64,000 nucleotides of DNA from the NCBI GenBank assembly GCA_013076295.1, contig RQOL01000824.1:1178001-1242000 (forward strand). The letters are read 5' to 3'. Position 1 is the stretch's first letter. Each line of letters begins with the position of its first letter. The stretch is from Sanderia malayensis (taxonomy: Eukaryota > Cnidaria > Scyphozoa > Semaeostomeae > Pelagiidae). Position numbers and translations under genes: made by a program. Of the stretch, positions 45,949 through 57,100 are shown in pieces. A model generated the notes under the pieces. The model did not search any database. It worked only from the letters and a program-made list of their open reading frames with translations, and was not told the DNA's origin.

Positions 45949-46052
45949 TACTGTATTTCCTCTAATTAGCGCCCACGCCCCCCAATAAGCGCCCATCCAA
46001 TTTTGTAAAATATTCATTAAGCGCCCGGGCGCTTATTAGAGGAAATACGGTA
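45949..46052. mobile_element. Short MITE, GCGCTTATT family, 104 bp
   Basis: The left end TACTGTATTTCCTCTAATTA and right end TAATAAGCGCCC-type sequence, finishing in TTAGAGGAAATACGGTA, are inverted complements. It lies on the 3' side of the dioxygenase gene. Bases 45533-45948 between the MITEs hold nothing I recognise. Confidence 0.75.
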
Positions 46053-46155
46053 ACAGCTGAAAAATGGGCTAAGCAATTAAATTGCAAATGGCACTTTACC
46101 AAATCTAAAACCTATCCCCAAATCTCCCCCCTCTTCTCTCCTCCTCCCTCTCTCT

Positions 46156-49100
46156 TTAAAGAATTGTTTGTTTTAGTTTCAGCATTTTTAAAAATCTCTG
46201 CCTGTTTTGCATTTTATCCTCCACCGATCTCTTTTCGTAAATCTCGAATTGTTCTCGTAAGAAACGATCGTTTTCTTCGTCGTTAATCGTGTCGTATTTC
46301 CCATCGTAAATCTCATCCTGGAACTTCTTCGCAGCACGGTCCGAGTCGGCAAATATGTCGATTATTTCCCGAATGGCCTTCGCCCTGGCTATCTCGGGCG
46401 AACGACCGACCTGCACCGAGAAACGAAAATAAAAAAATCATCGTAATATTTTGACACAAGATTTCAGAACGTAATACAAAAGTCTCTCGCTCGTGGCACT
46501 TTACACGACCCAATACATTGCGTCCCTGTGAGCCGGGATAGTTCGACGAGCAAAATTAAGAGAGTTGTATGGCGAGTCTAGGCCATTCAATTATATAAAA
46601 AAATTTCGCCGTGCCCTACCTTGCATGCAAACGTGTATCTGGCTGCAAGAAAATCCGGACTGGGAGGTCGGGCGGAATGCTCGATTATATTCCTGAAAAC
46701 AACAATGCGACCAAAACGAGGTACAACCGCTTCTACGAAAAAGCGAATCATAACAATTATTGTCAGCAAACACCAACCACCAGGAGCAATGGCATAGATA
46801 GGCAATTTTATAGGGGGGGGGGGGAGAAATTCAGATTTTCCGACAAAAATTTAAAAATTAGCTGGAACTGAAGGTAAACAGAAGATATTTATTTTCCGAC
46901 AAGATCATCAATTTTCCGACAAAACGGCATGTTAGCTCTACAGGGGGTTTTTCGCCCCCCTGACCCCCTCTATCTACGCCATTGACCAAGAGGGTAAAAG
47001 ACATAATTAATTAATTAACCGGTCTTGATCGGTACAAAACTTCGAAATTGTCAGGCAAATGGCAAATATATTCCATTAAGAAACATAAACTTAAAGCTTT
47101 GCAGGATTCTCAAAAAAGCCTTTTTTTAGCAATGTGTCAGGTAATGTTGAAGGGATAACAAAAGTATTCAAACTTACTGAGAGTCTCGAACCTTTCCAAT
47201 CCAGGTTTCACGCGTTTTTGATTCGAATCTCGCTCAAGAAATATCGTTTCTCCGTACATCTCTTTGTTCCATCCAGGACTAAGGTACATCAGAAATGTGT
47301 ACTCATGCTGGGAATATGGAGAAAATAAACATTGATAATATAACAGTCTTTGATCGGTACAGAACTTCAAAATTGCTTTGAAAATCGGAAACATAGCGAA
47401 ATATAATAAATATTATAATACTCGATTTTCAAAGCAATATTGATAATATAGTATAAAACATAATATATTAGTTATCGTAATAATAATCATCAAAATGATC
47501 GCTGAACGACAATAAATAACACGAAAAGTTTAATCTTACATTGTTTATTTAAATTAGGCTGCCGTGGGCTCGTGTCAGAAAATGTTTCAGTTATCGAACT
47601 GGTTTCAAAAATTTTCTGGTTATATAATAGATAATACGCTCTTAAATCGGGAATATCAAGAAATAATAGTGACTTGTAACGGCTAGAATCATTGTGGTTG
47701 GAAAATAAAACTACAAATCACTGTACCCATGCAAGAAGATTAAATTGCACTGACCTCGTTTGGAGAAGCGTCGGTGTGAATACGAGGATTATGCGTGTGT
47801 TGGATGATGTTCATGGCGACGTCATAGGGAAACCACGTGGTCTCATTACTAAGATACGAAACCACGTGTTTCACATACTTCCATACGCGACTGTCTAACG
47901 CCTTGGTTGGCTGAAAGTCAAATCAAAAGAGATATAAAGGTTTTTGATAAAACTGTACCATTTAAAGAATTTCACTAAAGTTGACGCTGGAATATGGGCT
48001 CCCTGTGTCATTATGCAGCATGCGAGTCATTAAAGCAGCATTCTGTAATAATATGGGTTCCCTGTGTTGCTATGCAGCATTCGAGTCATTAAAGCAATGT
48101 TCTGTAATAATATGGGATCCCTGTGTCATTGTGCAGCAAGAGAGTCATTGAAACAGCACTGCAATAATATGGGTTCCCTGTGTCATCATAGAACCTGTGG
48201 TGGTCAAGTGCTTGTTGCTTTATAGGAGGTGAGTTTAATGGATGTGTCAATAGACAATGAAGAAATATTGGCATTAATACAGATTCCAGCATACTTACAG
48301 AGAGTTTCACAATCCAGTTCACATTGTCATGTTGTTCTGATTTTTCTGGGTCATAACTGCCATACGTGTAAGCCGAATTCTTATTCATGAAGAAACTTCT
48401 CAGGGCAAGCAGTTCTTCTTCTGGTACGACATTATCGAAAACGGCAACCATCTGTCCAAAGCTGTCGGTAAACTTGCGTGTCAGATGCTTTGAACAATCA
48501 ATCTTTGATATGTCATCGTCTGTGACATTAGTGGAAGGAAATGGCTCTTTTTTGTTGGCCAATTGTTTGGCAACAAACTCCTGGAAGACACAAAAGAAGA
48601 CAAAAATAAACTAATAAAATAAAAAACCCCAAAATGACAATAAGTTTAAAGACTCAAAGCTTTGCAAAGGTTGCTTTACTTTCGATTTGTTACCAACAAT
48701 AAACATGTTACAAAATGTCTAATTCATCCTCCCCTTATTACACCATTTTTATTTTATCCATTTTGTTCATTTTCTCATTATCTTGTTATTTTCACTTTAC
48801 ATATTCAACTTATTTTTAATTCTTTTATTTGAATATTTTTGCTATAATATTTTATTTATTTTTTCAATGTGCTACTAACTTCTGGACTTCAACAAGAAAA
48901 ATGTTCACTCATTAGAAACCCTCAACCTTATTCAAGGCTATTGAACAGGCCCGTTGAGAGCCAGCTCGGGCCCTGGGGCTATAAACAAACAAGGGGCTGC
49001 CTTAAAACTGCTTTGCGTTATAGCAAAACTCTTCACGGGCCCTTCTTGAGATCCGGATGCCGTGAATTTACCCCGGATACACCCCCTTGAAGTTACTGCT

Positions 49101-50090
49101 ATTTGAATTGACATTTAAATTCTTACATCAAAAGTTCTCTGACTCTCCTTGAACTTCTCTTCATTTGTAGTGACTCTGATGAGCAAACTATACTCTGCTT
49201 GTTCGTAAAACATGCATGGAGGTTTGAAGACAAAATCAGCAGTGTCATTCCAGACGACCAGCCGTCCGTACTTGGGATGCACAAAACCAAATGTTTCTTC
49301 TTTTTTGTTGTATAAAAGCAGTTCACTGTAGTCATTTTTCTTCATGCCTTTGTTCAAGAAGATTCTCATAAATAAGTCACCTTCGCCAGACCCTGTCAAA
49401 CAAAATAATGTCTTTTGAATGCAAAATAAGCCAGTTTGCATTGAAAGTTTGTTATTTGCACACATGAGAAAAACCATAAGAACCAGATGGGGGCTTATTA
49501 ACAATTTGTAGTCCTAGGGTGGGGGCTTATTCAAGGGGGGGCTAATTCGAGGATTTAGGGAATATTCAATATTTTAAGTGTGCAGAGTTAAGCTAAAGCT
49601 TGTTTACAAGCTGGTTCACTGAAAATAAAAATAAAAATAACAATAGACTCCGCTCACCTTTGTAAACAGCAGGACTAAAACCCCTCATCAACATAACACC
49701 ATTGACTTCGTGAGGAAAGAATTGCTTCCCGTCCATCACCCCAGTGCCACGAAGGCCTTTGCTCACCGCCTTCCAAATCAGTGAGTTTGCAAAGGCACCA
49801 GGAGAAATCGGTGCTTTCCAGTGTAGTTCACCGTCACTTTCCATCTCCTCCACACCGTGATACGTGTCCGGATAGTTAAACGTCCAAGTCAAAGATGAAC
49901 TGACCATCTCAGCCATGACTTTGAGCAACCGTTTGCCGAAAATGCCATCATAAACGTAGGCCCTGGTATTTCCTTCGTCCGTTGTAAACACTCTTGTCGG
50001 TGAGCGTATCGGCTTCTCTGTTTTAGTCTCTTCGCAAAGACAGATATTGCAAAGAATAACAATAAATGTTATAATATTCCAAATTTCCAT
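46156..50090 (-). CDS. Secretory 2-oxoglutarate/Fe(II) dioxygenase with tandem domains
   Basis: This is a predicted ER/secreted hydroxylase of 544 aa. Exons are 50090-49658, 49392-49127, 48580-48299, 47910-47755, 47307-47178, 46732-46620 and 46410-46156 (1,635 nt). The signal peptide starts MEIWNIITFIVILCNICLC. Residues about 250-460 form a double-stranded beta-helix dioxygenase: RIHTDA supplies H372 and D374, IIEHSARPP supplies H441, and R454 may bind 2-oxoglutarate. Residues about 35-230 look like a second, degenerate copy, with similar openings (VYDGIFGKRLLKVM and VFDNVVPEEELLALRS) and similar strand patterns but no HxD and no distal His. The C-terminus (85 aa) is charged and helical. Prolyl- or lysyl-hydroxylase-type activity is possible but the substrate is unknown. 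Part of exon 3 is copied into the tRNA array in ACOT7 intron 1. Confidence 0.85.
47991..48190 (-). repeat. Minisatellite in a dioxygenase intron, unit about 61 bp
   Basis: About three and a third units contain AATATGGGTTCCCTGTGT, TATGCAGCAT and GAGTCATTAAAGCA. They lie between exons 3 and 4 of the dioxygenase gene. Confidence 0.75.
49485..49560. mobile_element. MITE remnant, GGGGCTTATTCGAG family
   Basis: GGGGGCTTATT, GGGGGCTTATTCAAGG and CTAATTCGAGGATTTAGGG blocks match the right end of the 2911-3186 family. The left arm is decayed or lost. It lies in dioxygenase intron 1. Confidence 0.5.
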
Positions 50091-50912
50091 CCCTTTTGGT
50101 GTTTTTTGGAAGAGCTGAGGGCAATGTCTGTCTCTCGCACGCTGAATAAGTCAAAGCGGAAGATTTCATTTCCAGCCAAGAAAACAATCGCAGGAAGATG
50201 TTTCTTTTTTTGATTCATAATAATAGCATGAAACAATGATTTAGTGTAAGAAACAATATGTCTCATTGTTCTATCTACCTCATTGCTCTGTATATCTCAT
50301 TGCTCTATATACTTAATTGTTCTAGACTGTATGCATTGGGTCCCTGTGTCACATCTCTAATATATTCGCACGTAGATTCAATCTGACCTTCTCAATCAAT
50401 CCATAATAATCTTTTTTAATATATCATTATCATAGAGTAAGGATGTAAGAAATACTGTATAGTGTGTGCGCAGGCTGAGAAGTGAGAGTGATGAAGGTAG
50501 TGAAGAGGAATCTCCAAAAAGAGATAAGTTTACAGAATTTTTCATTGGTAAATATTTTTATCAACAAGATACAAGAATGAAATGCAATAAAATGTGATGG
50601 CTCTATGGACTATTATGTGTTATTCATGATGCATACAGTAAACACCCGCGTATAAGAACCTGTGAATTCTGCATCCAGTCTATTGTTCAAACACAATAGC
50701 CTATTGTCTCTTCTATTGTTTTGAGCAGGGATTTCAGCCTGGAAGGTTCTTAATTCACTGCTTCTTATATGCCGGTGTTTACTGTATCGTATGCCAAAAT
50801 AGAGTCATAGCTAACTCTTAACTAGGTATAAGTAAAGTTACAATGTTCTGTGGAGCATAGAGAGTAAATTTTGCATGAAATAAATTATAAACTGTTAAGT
50901 TTTATAAGATCT
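50091..50912. other. Interval between the 396-aa gene and the dioxygenase
   Basis: This 0.8-kb interval should contain the dioxygenase promoter and the 3' end of the 396-aa gene. It carries a 149-bp MITE (50636-50784). No further gene is recognised. Confidence 0.6.
50636..50784. mobile_element. MITE, CAGTAAACACC family, 149 bp, TA target duplication
   Basis: CAGTAAACACCCGCGTATAA at the left is mirrored by TTATATGCCGGTGTTTACTG at the right. TA flanks both ends (50634-50635 and 50785-50786). The interior has ATAGCCTATTG motifs shared with 57316-57461. Confidence 0.8.
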
Positions 50913-52103
50913 TCAGTTTGGCTTATTTACATTCTCAATCTTCTTCAGAGCATCCTCGATAAGCGTCGTTTGTCGTGTTAAGGTTTCGGACTTCGGCTTT
51001 CCAGTTTTCGGAGTGTGTTTTCGCTCGTTCTCGGAGGCACACTCGGGACGAGAATCCACATCCTCGAGAACCTCACTATAATCGCTCTTTCGACTAACAC
51101 CTGTCGAGTAACGAAGGAAATAATGACCATTTCGCAATCCGTAGATTTCATCATTGGTAACTTCGGGCTTAAATTCCGAAGATTCCACGGTTTTCGTCTC
51201 CTCTTTTCGCTGATTCGTCGACCGAGGTGCATTTGCCGACGTTTTGACTCGTGCTTCCCGTAAATTATGCCTCAAAACTGGCGGCAAGGACAATTTCACC
51301 CCAATATCACTATAACGACTACCAAAAACGTCATTTTGACTTTTCTTCATCGTCTTATCGCCAATGCGAGGTGCATCAATATAGTCGTTTCGTTTTTTCG
51401 GCCTCAAAAGCTCGGGCATTTTGACTCGGCCTTTCGGAGCAGTTGGCTTACCATAATACTTCGCAGCAAGTGCGGGCAGGTGTTTTCGAGACGCATTTTT
51501 CGGTGGACGAACCAACAAACGACGACGATAAGCCGACGACGCTCGTGTCGCCGAATAATTCAACAGATGAAACGGGTAGATTCTTGCTTCAAGACGGGCA
51601 ACAGAAGGAGACCTTGTTTGGTCGAAATTTAAATTGCCAGCGTTTAACTTCTTCAACTCACTGTACACAGAATTCTTGCTTATTTTCTTATCATCGTCTT
51701 CTTGCGCTGAACTCTTCATATTTTTCAATTTTCCATCCTGCAAAACTCTGTCTTCAATTCTATCCAGCTTGTACTGTCCTCTTTGAACGGCTCCAGTATG
51801 GCCCTTAGATTTTCCCACAATACTACTAGTATTTTTACTGGCAAAACTATCACTAGGATCGCTGCATCTCTCTTTCTTATTCTTCGAAGTCTGTTTATGC
51901 AGCTCGTTTCTGGTTGCGTACAACTTGGCATTCATGAACACGATGCTTTTCTCGTATTTCGCATCCATGCTGCTGAGCAGTGTCGACAATTTCTTCTCCT
52001 CTCTTTGGTTCGCAGCGGCCAGCTCTCCAATCCTGGCCACCCGGCGTTGCTTGAGATCGAACAGTCGTTTGTCGAGGCTATTTTCATCAACCCGATGGGG
52101 CAT
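50913..52103 (-). CDS. Intronless basic coiled-coil/disordered protein, 396 aa, unrecognised
   Basis: I do not recognise this protein. The N-terminal 70 residues (DKRLFDLKQRRVARIGELA onward) should form a charged coiled coil. The middle is Lys/Arg/Ser-rich and low in hydrophobics, with PPKNASRKHLPALA and MPELLRPKKRNDYIDAP segments. A short C-terminal helix (LIEDALKKIENV) ends it. It has no signal peptide or membrane segment. The ATG at 52103 starts 21 bases after the stop of the 70-aa protein and in the same frame, with two stop codons between. It may be the second cistron of a shared transcript. Its layout (helical N-terminus, long basic linker, helical C-terminus) is reminiscent of the pair at 28027 and 32945, but the motifs are not shared. 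Confidence 0.65.
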   Translation of the reverse strand: MPHRVDENSLDKRLFDLKQRRVARIGELAAANQREEKKLSTLLSSMDAKYEKSIVFMNAKLYATRNELHKQTSKNKKERCSDPSDSFASKNTSSIVGKSKGHTGAVQRGQYKLDRIEDRVLQDGKLKNMKSSAQEDDDKKISKNSVYSELKKLNAGNLNFDQTRSPSVARLEARIYPFHLLNYSATRASSAYRRRLLVRPPKNASRKHLPALAAKYYGKPTAPKGRVKMPELLRPKKRNDYIDAPRIGDKTMKKSQNDVFGSRYSDIGVKLSLPPVLRHNLREARVKTSANAPRSTNQRKEETKTVESSEFKPEVTNDEIYGLRNGHYFLRYSTGVSRKSDYSEVLEDVDSRPECASENERKHTPKTGKPKSETLTRQTTLIEDALKKIENVNKPN

Positions 52104-52124
52104 GATCTGTTTTCATCCTTCTTT

Positions 52125-53331
52125 CTAGTTGTTGCAGCCTGACGAGGGAGAGAGTTTGAGCTTCTCAAGTTGTTTCTCGACCTCACTACCGGCTAAAAAG
52201 AAAACATGGAACAGCAAGCAGTGGAATGAGATCTTCGGGTCATGGAATCAAAAGCCTAATTTCCATAGTCATTTTCAAATATAAAATGCTATAGCTCAAA
52301 AATTGGCAGTCCTAACTTATTTAAAAACCAAAACTATCAAGCAAAATTCAATTTCTCGAGAATCCCAGGGTCCAAGAAATTATCTCCAGCTAATCAGTTT
52401 GCCAGAGCAATGGAATCTTTACCTTACATTACACAATTTCATGTTCCATGTTTTACTAATAGCCCCTCATCGTCATCATAACACACGGACTGAGGTTAAA
52501 GATAGTATTGACATATTTATTTTGCTTTGTTAGCTTGTTTGTGGCAAGTAAACAGCAATGTTTGAGCAGAGCTCGTCCACCTTAGAAGAATCAAAAAGGC
52601 TGATCTTTTTTATACACGATAAAATAGCCCACTCTAAACCTTGAACATTTTCAATGAAAACAACATTTCTCTCGATTTAGTAGAGCTTTATTTAATCACC
52701 CATCATCAAGGCGGTGTTTTGATGTTCAGAAACTGGGGGAATTTCAACGAGAAAGCTATTTCTCCCGTTTAAATACCATACAAATGTTTAGACAAACGTA
52801 GCAATGAATGAGAGTCGTATAGAGGGTTCACGTTTCTCCATGGAAATTGCAAATCGTCCCTCATTGCTATTTGAAGAAATTTTGGTTTTGTGTTTCCCTC
52901 ATTCTACATTTTTTCCTTGCTTAAGGTTTCTCGTGTTCTCCGCTTTTAATCACGTTCCGTCCCTGTTCCTTGGAACCCAAATGAGTTTCTTGAAGCATTA
53001 TTATACAATCATAGCTCCAGCTAACACACTGAATCAATACTGAACAAAGGTAGACACTAATATATACATATACAAAAATAAGTCAAGCGTACTCACCCAT
53101 AAAACCCAGGTGATCTATCGTTTTCCCAGTTGCCAGGCGCGCCAGTTGTTTTTCTTGTTCAATTTCTTGCAAGCAGGTGGATATCTCTAAACAAATAACT
53201 TCACAAACAAATCCAAGCAGAGGTTGATAATTTATTAATTGAAAGGTATACACGCAAATGAATTCTTGTAATACCTGCTGACATAGCGAAACTGCAACAC
53301 TGTCATGTGACCATAAGACGTCATTTTCCAT
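52125..53331 (-). CDS. Small three-exon coiled-coil protein, 70 aa, unrecognised
   Basis: Exons 53331-53275, 53184-53097 and 52192-52125 join with consistent phases (213 nt). The product starts MENDVLWSHDSVAVSLCQQ, continues through a helical STCLQEIEQEKQLARLATGK and ends KLKLSPSSGCNN. It resembles small subunits of coiled-coil complexes in size and composition, but I cannot name a family. Each junction has a GT donor and AG acceptor. Upstream coding exons cannot be excluded, because the first Met is preceded by open sequence. The gene directly precedes the 396-aa frame. Confidence 0.6.
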
Positions 53332-54131
53332 CGCTTGATCATGGTACAGTAACAGTGAAAGCCATTGCTACAGTGTTGAACCATGAACACCACTCTGTAA
53401 TAATTATCCAGCAGACCTGAAAGGGGAATTGTAGGAAGGTGGGAGGAAGATGTGACGCAATAACATGGACAAGTCCTCATTGGCACAATCTTTCATGGCA
53501 ATATTCTCAATTATATACAAATTTTCCGGCTGTAATACGAAAAACTCCAGTTTGACGAGAATTTATCTCCTTTCTAACCAAAGACCGCAATAGCAGTTTA
53601 CAATTTAACAAAACGATAAACAAAGAATAAATTTTGCTATTTTTTAATTCATTCGTGGTGCAATAACAATGGAATCCCCCTCATCAACGAACCCGAATAG
53701 TAACCAAGAAACGACAAGTTCCATAAGCGGTTACGAAAACAGTCGCCTAACAGGCTAAAGCAATGAACTCTTTATAAGAAGTCTTCTTATGTAGAGTTCA
53801 CTGGGCTAAAGTTACCCTTTGTTCATACCCCCCGACCTTTAGGCAACCGAAAAGCCAGCAAACAATTTTCTTCCTTATTTCACTTTAAAAAAGCAACAGA
53901 CTGGAAGATACCCAATAACACCAGCCGACTTTTCACCCGTAATGATTGCACTACGAAATATTATAAACAAGTATACACAGCAGTTCAATGAGGGAACCAG
54001 CTGTTTAGTTTGCCATGTCAACACGAAACTTGGCTACCTTGTTCGCTACATCAAGATTCCATAGTTATACGACTCAAATGCATGAAACAAAAAAAACCGT
54101 TCTCGACACTAAGCCCGGAATCACCCAAACA
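53332..54131. other. Interval between cyclin L 3' end and the small coiled-coil gene
   Basis: The 0.8 kb contains the cyclin L 3' UTR on one side and the promoter of the small gene on the other. A short imperfect inverted repeat (GAACTCTTTATAAGAAG / CTTCTTATGTAGAGTTC) lies at about 53766-53800. No gene is seen. Confidence 0.5.
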
Positions 54132-57100
54132 TTATCTCCGAACTTTTTTATTACCATCATACCTATCGTAATTGTTCCTGTGATCTCTACTGTCACCGAC
54201 ATCTCGGGATTGCTTCGCTCGGTCTCGCCTGCTACTATTATCTCGCCTCTTTTCCTTATCCCGTCGCTTTTCGTACTTTTTATCCCTCCGATCTCGGCTC
54301 GGACTTCGACTACCAGAACGGCTACGAGGGCTTCTCGTCTGCTGAAATCGTTTATCGTAATTATAACTCGTCGTTCGGTGACCGTTCTCTCGCTGATTCT
54401 TCGACGTCTTCGCCCGATAATTCGTCAACGAGCTACTACGCCCATCACGACGGCTTTTCGTTTTGCTTCGGCGAATCTCGCCTTCAGAATCGCTAGAGCT
54501 GTGATCTGTCTTCGTTCGCAATTCCTTTTTCCTTTTTCGTTTTCGTTCGGGCGATGGCGAAGCTGCCGAATCCGAGTCGTAAGATGAACCTGTTTCGGCT
54601 TTCGTATTCTTTCGCCTAGGCGGAGTCGGGCTGCGACTTCGACTACGAGCGCGTCGTTTGCGCTCTCGGTTCTTGTCGTCTTGCTTCGAAGATGTTTTAC
54701 TCGACCTGAGTACGAAAGAAGCGACAGATCATGTATTTCACTCCTGCTATAAACTCATTTCCCAATATCATTGGAATATCACTTCTACAACAAAAAGAAT
54801 TAAACACAAATTAAAATTCACGCATACTTTTTAGCAGTGCCCGATTCCCTTTCGGATTTCGGTTTCTCTTCGTTGTTGTTGTCAGCTGGTGAGACTTTGG
54901 CCGGTGAAGCTGCGAACAAATATAAAAAAATCAAATATCTTTCTAGTAGACTCGGCAACGTTGCATTGATAGCAACATACTTTTTTCACATGATCAGATG
55001 GTGGTGCATGATGTATTTCTCATCAAACTTAATCAGAACAGGTCTGTGGATATCAAATCATCATTTCATGTGCGCACAATAGCGGACAAAAGTCCCATTC
55101 AAGGACTCATTCAACCCCTCAATCCCCTTGAAAAAATGTTATTCTCTCAATCAGATCCTTGTGGCAACGATGCAAATTGTATTTTGATAACAATATATAT
55201 ATGCGCTTCTCTTGAGACAAGCGAGAAGAGACGATAAAGGATACGTATAATTTTGAAGAAAATCCCAAGTGTCCCAAAACTTTTGTCCACTATCACAGCT
55301 ACAGACATTTTTTTTTTTAATATTCATTTCATTCTTTAAAATCAAGTTAAAATATATACAACAATAAAAAACTCTAAAATAACAGCTCCTAAAACTATAT
55401 TGACAAAATAAAAAGCAGAAGATAACAACCTAATAAAATGAACCCTTGAATAAAATCCCTAAAAACATAAATTACCTACTAACTGAATTAAAAATTGTTC
55501 GGGAACCTCTGAGGCCTAAAAGAGCACAGACATTGCTTCATATTCTACTAAATAACTCATAACTCACCTGATCTACTAACTGGGTTTGTGACCCCTGCGG
55601 AGGCGGCGTTCGGTGACACATTCGACGGTGTGAAGGAGCCTGACGTTTCCGACGGCGCGCCATTTTCCTTACTCGTCGCTGGGCCTTTCTTTTCCTGGAA
55701 ATTAATCAAAGTTGACAATGATTAGCGAATGCTCGGACAATACTTTTAACATACAAATCATACATTTTATTAGGCAGATACAGCCGTGATCAGTTGGTGG
55801 TGCATGATATCTCTTCCTCACAAATTTGTATTATTTCGGAACAGGTCTGTGGATATCAAATCATCATTTCACACCGTGCTGCTATAAATGTTGCAAATAC
55901 ATCTGTGGAATCGATATCAGTACTCTACCTGTATGCTTTTTCTTGCCTTTTCAATCTCTCCGTCCAAATGACCAAGTGTAGCCTGTGGAAAATCGAGGAA
56001 TGCATTGTTGAAATTGTAAAACTTGATGTTAAATAATTTGAGCAGTTTGGTATAAATGTTAAAAGCAAATGAAAAATAGACTATTTATTAGATTAGGAAG
56101 AAGAAGACGTAGAAGGCGGGGGGGGGGAGTGAGATGAAGAATTAACGAAAAAGAACAAATGAAGATAAGTAAAGAAGGACAAAAAGGCAAAAATTGAAAC
56201 AAAAATAACATAAGAAGATGAAAAGAGGATGTTCAGCAAAAAAGGACAAAAGGAAGAATAAATATAAAAAGAGATGAAGATATAAATAATATTAATATAT
56301 TGATAATCATAGTCATATGATTATGACTATGATAAGAATGGTATATGGGTTGTCTTGCTTGATAAGAATCAAGCAAGGTAAAAAATCAGCCAGAAATTAA
56401 TCGACAACGAGGCAAGAAAGAAAGAAATAAAAAGAATAAAAACAAAATAAAAAATAAAAGAAGATGAAAACAGCCGATAACATTAGTTAATGAAGTAGCC
56501 ATAAAAAGTAGCTTTTTGCTCAGAAGCAGCAAGCAAAAAATATATGTACCTTTGGTCTTGAGTAGATTTCCATAATCGCAAGAGCTATTTCCTCGATTTC
56601 TTCCAAGTCAGCGTCAAACAGTTCCCACCACGGTGGCCTAAGGGGCAGCACAATCTGCAAACAACAATAACATGGTTGAGTCAGCGACGCTGTACTAAAA
56701 TAACGAACATGGACTAATTTCAAAGAAGCAAACACTTCAACATTTCATTCAGTGTAAACAAACGGGTGAATATCTACAGCTAAATCTGCATAGTTCAAGC
56801 TCGTGTAGCTCAAGCCCCATGAGCTCGTGCTGTTCAAACCCCATCTAATTGAAACGAAATAAAGTCGCCGTCCTTTCAAGAAACACAAATAAAGCAATCT
56901 ACATAAAACAAACTTCAATATTTCAAACTTCTTATAACTCAAACACATGATCCGCAGGGTGCTCAAATTCGACAAACTAACTGCATTGCAAAGCATCGGG
57001 TATTCAGATATTACCGCCTGGCAGTAAAATGCATAGAGTGATTCTGACAGTTCAGTAATGTATAATCGGGGGTACAGTAAAGCAAGATTACCTTGAGCGT

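Noticed and set aside
47991..48190. Regular repeats considered as a CRISPR array
   Set aside because: The units are contiguous diverged tandem repeats without constant repeats and unique spacers, and the DNA is eukaryotic.
54015..54587. 190-codon plus-strand frame
   Set aside because: It is antisense to the Arg/Ser-rich last exon of cyclin L; biased codons remove stops on the other strand.
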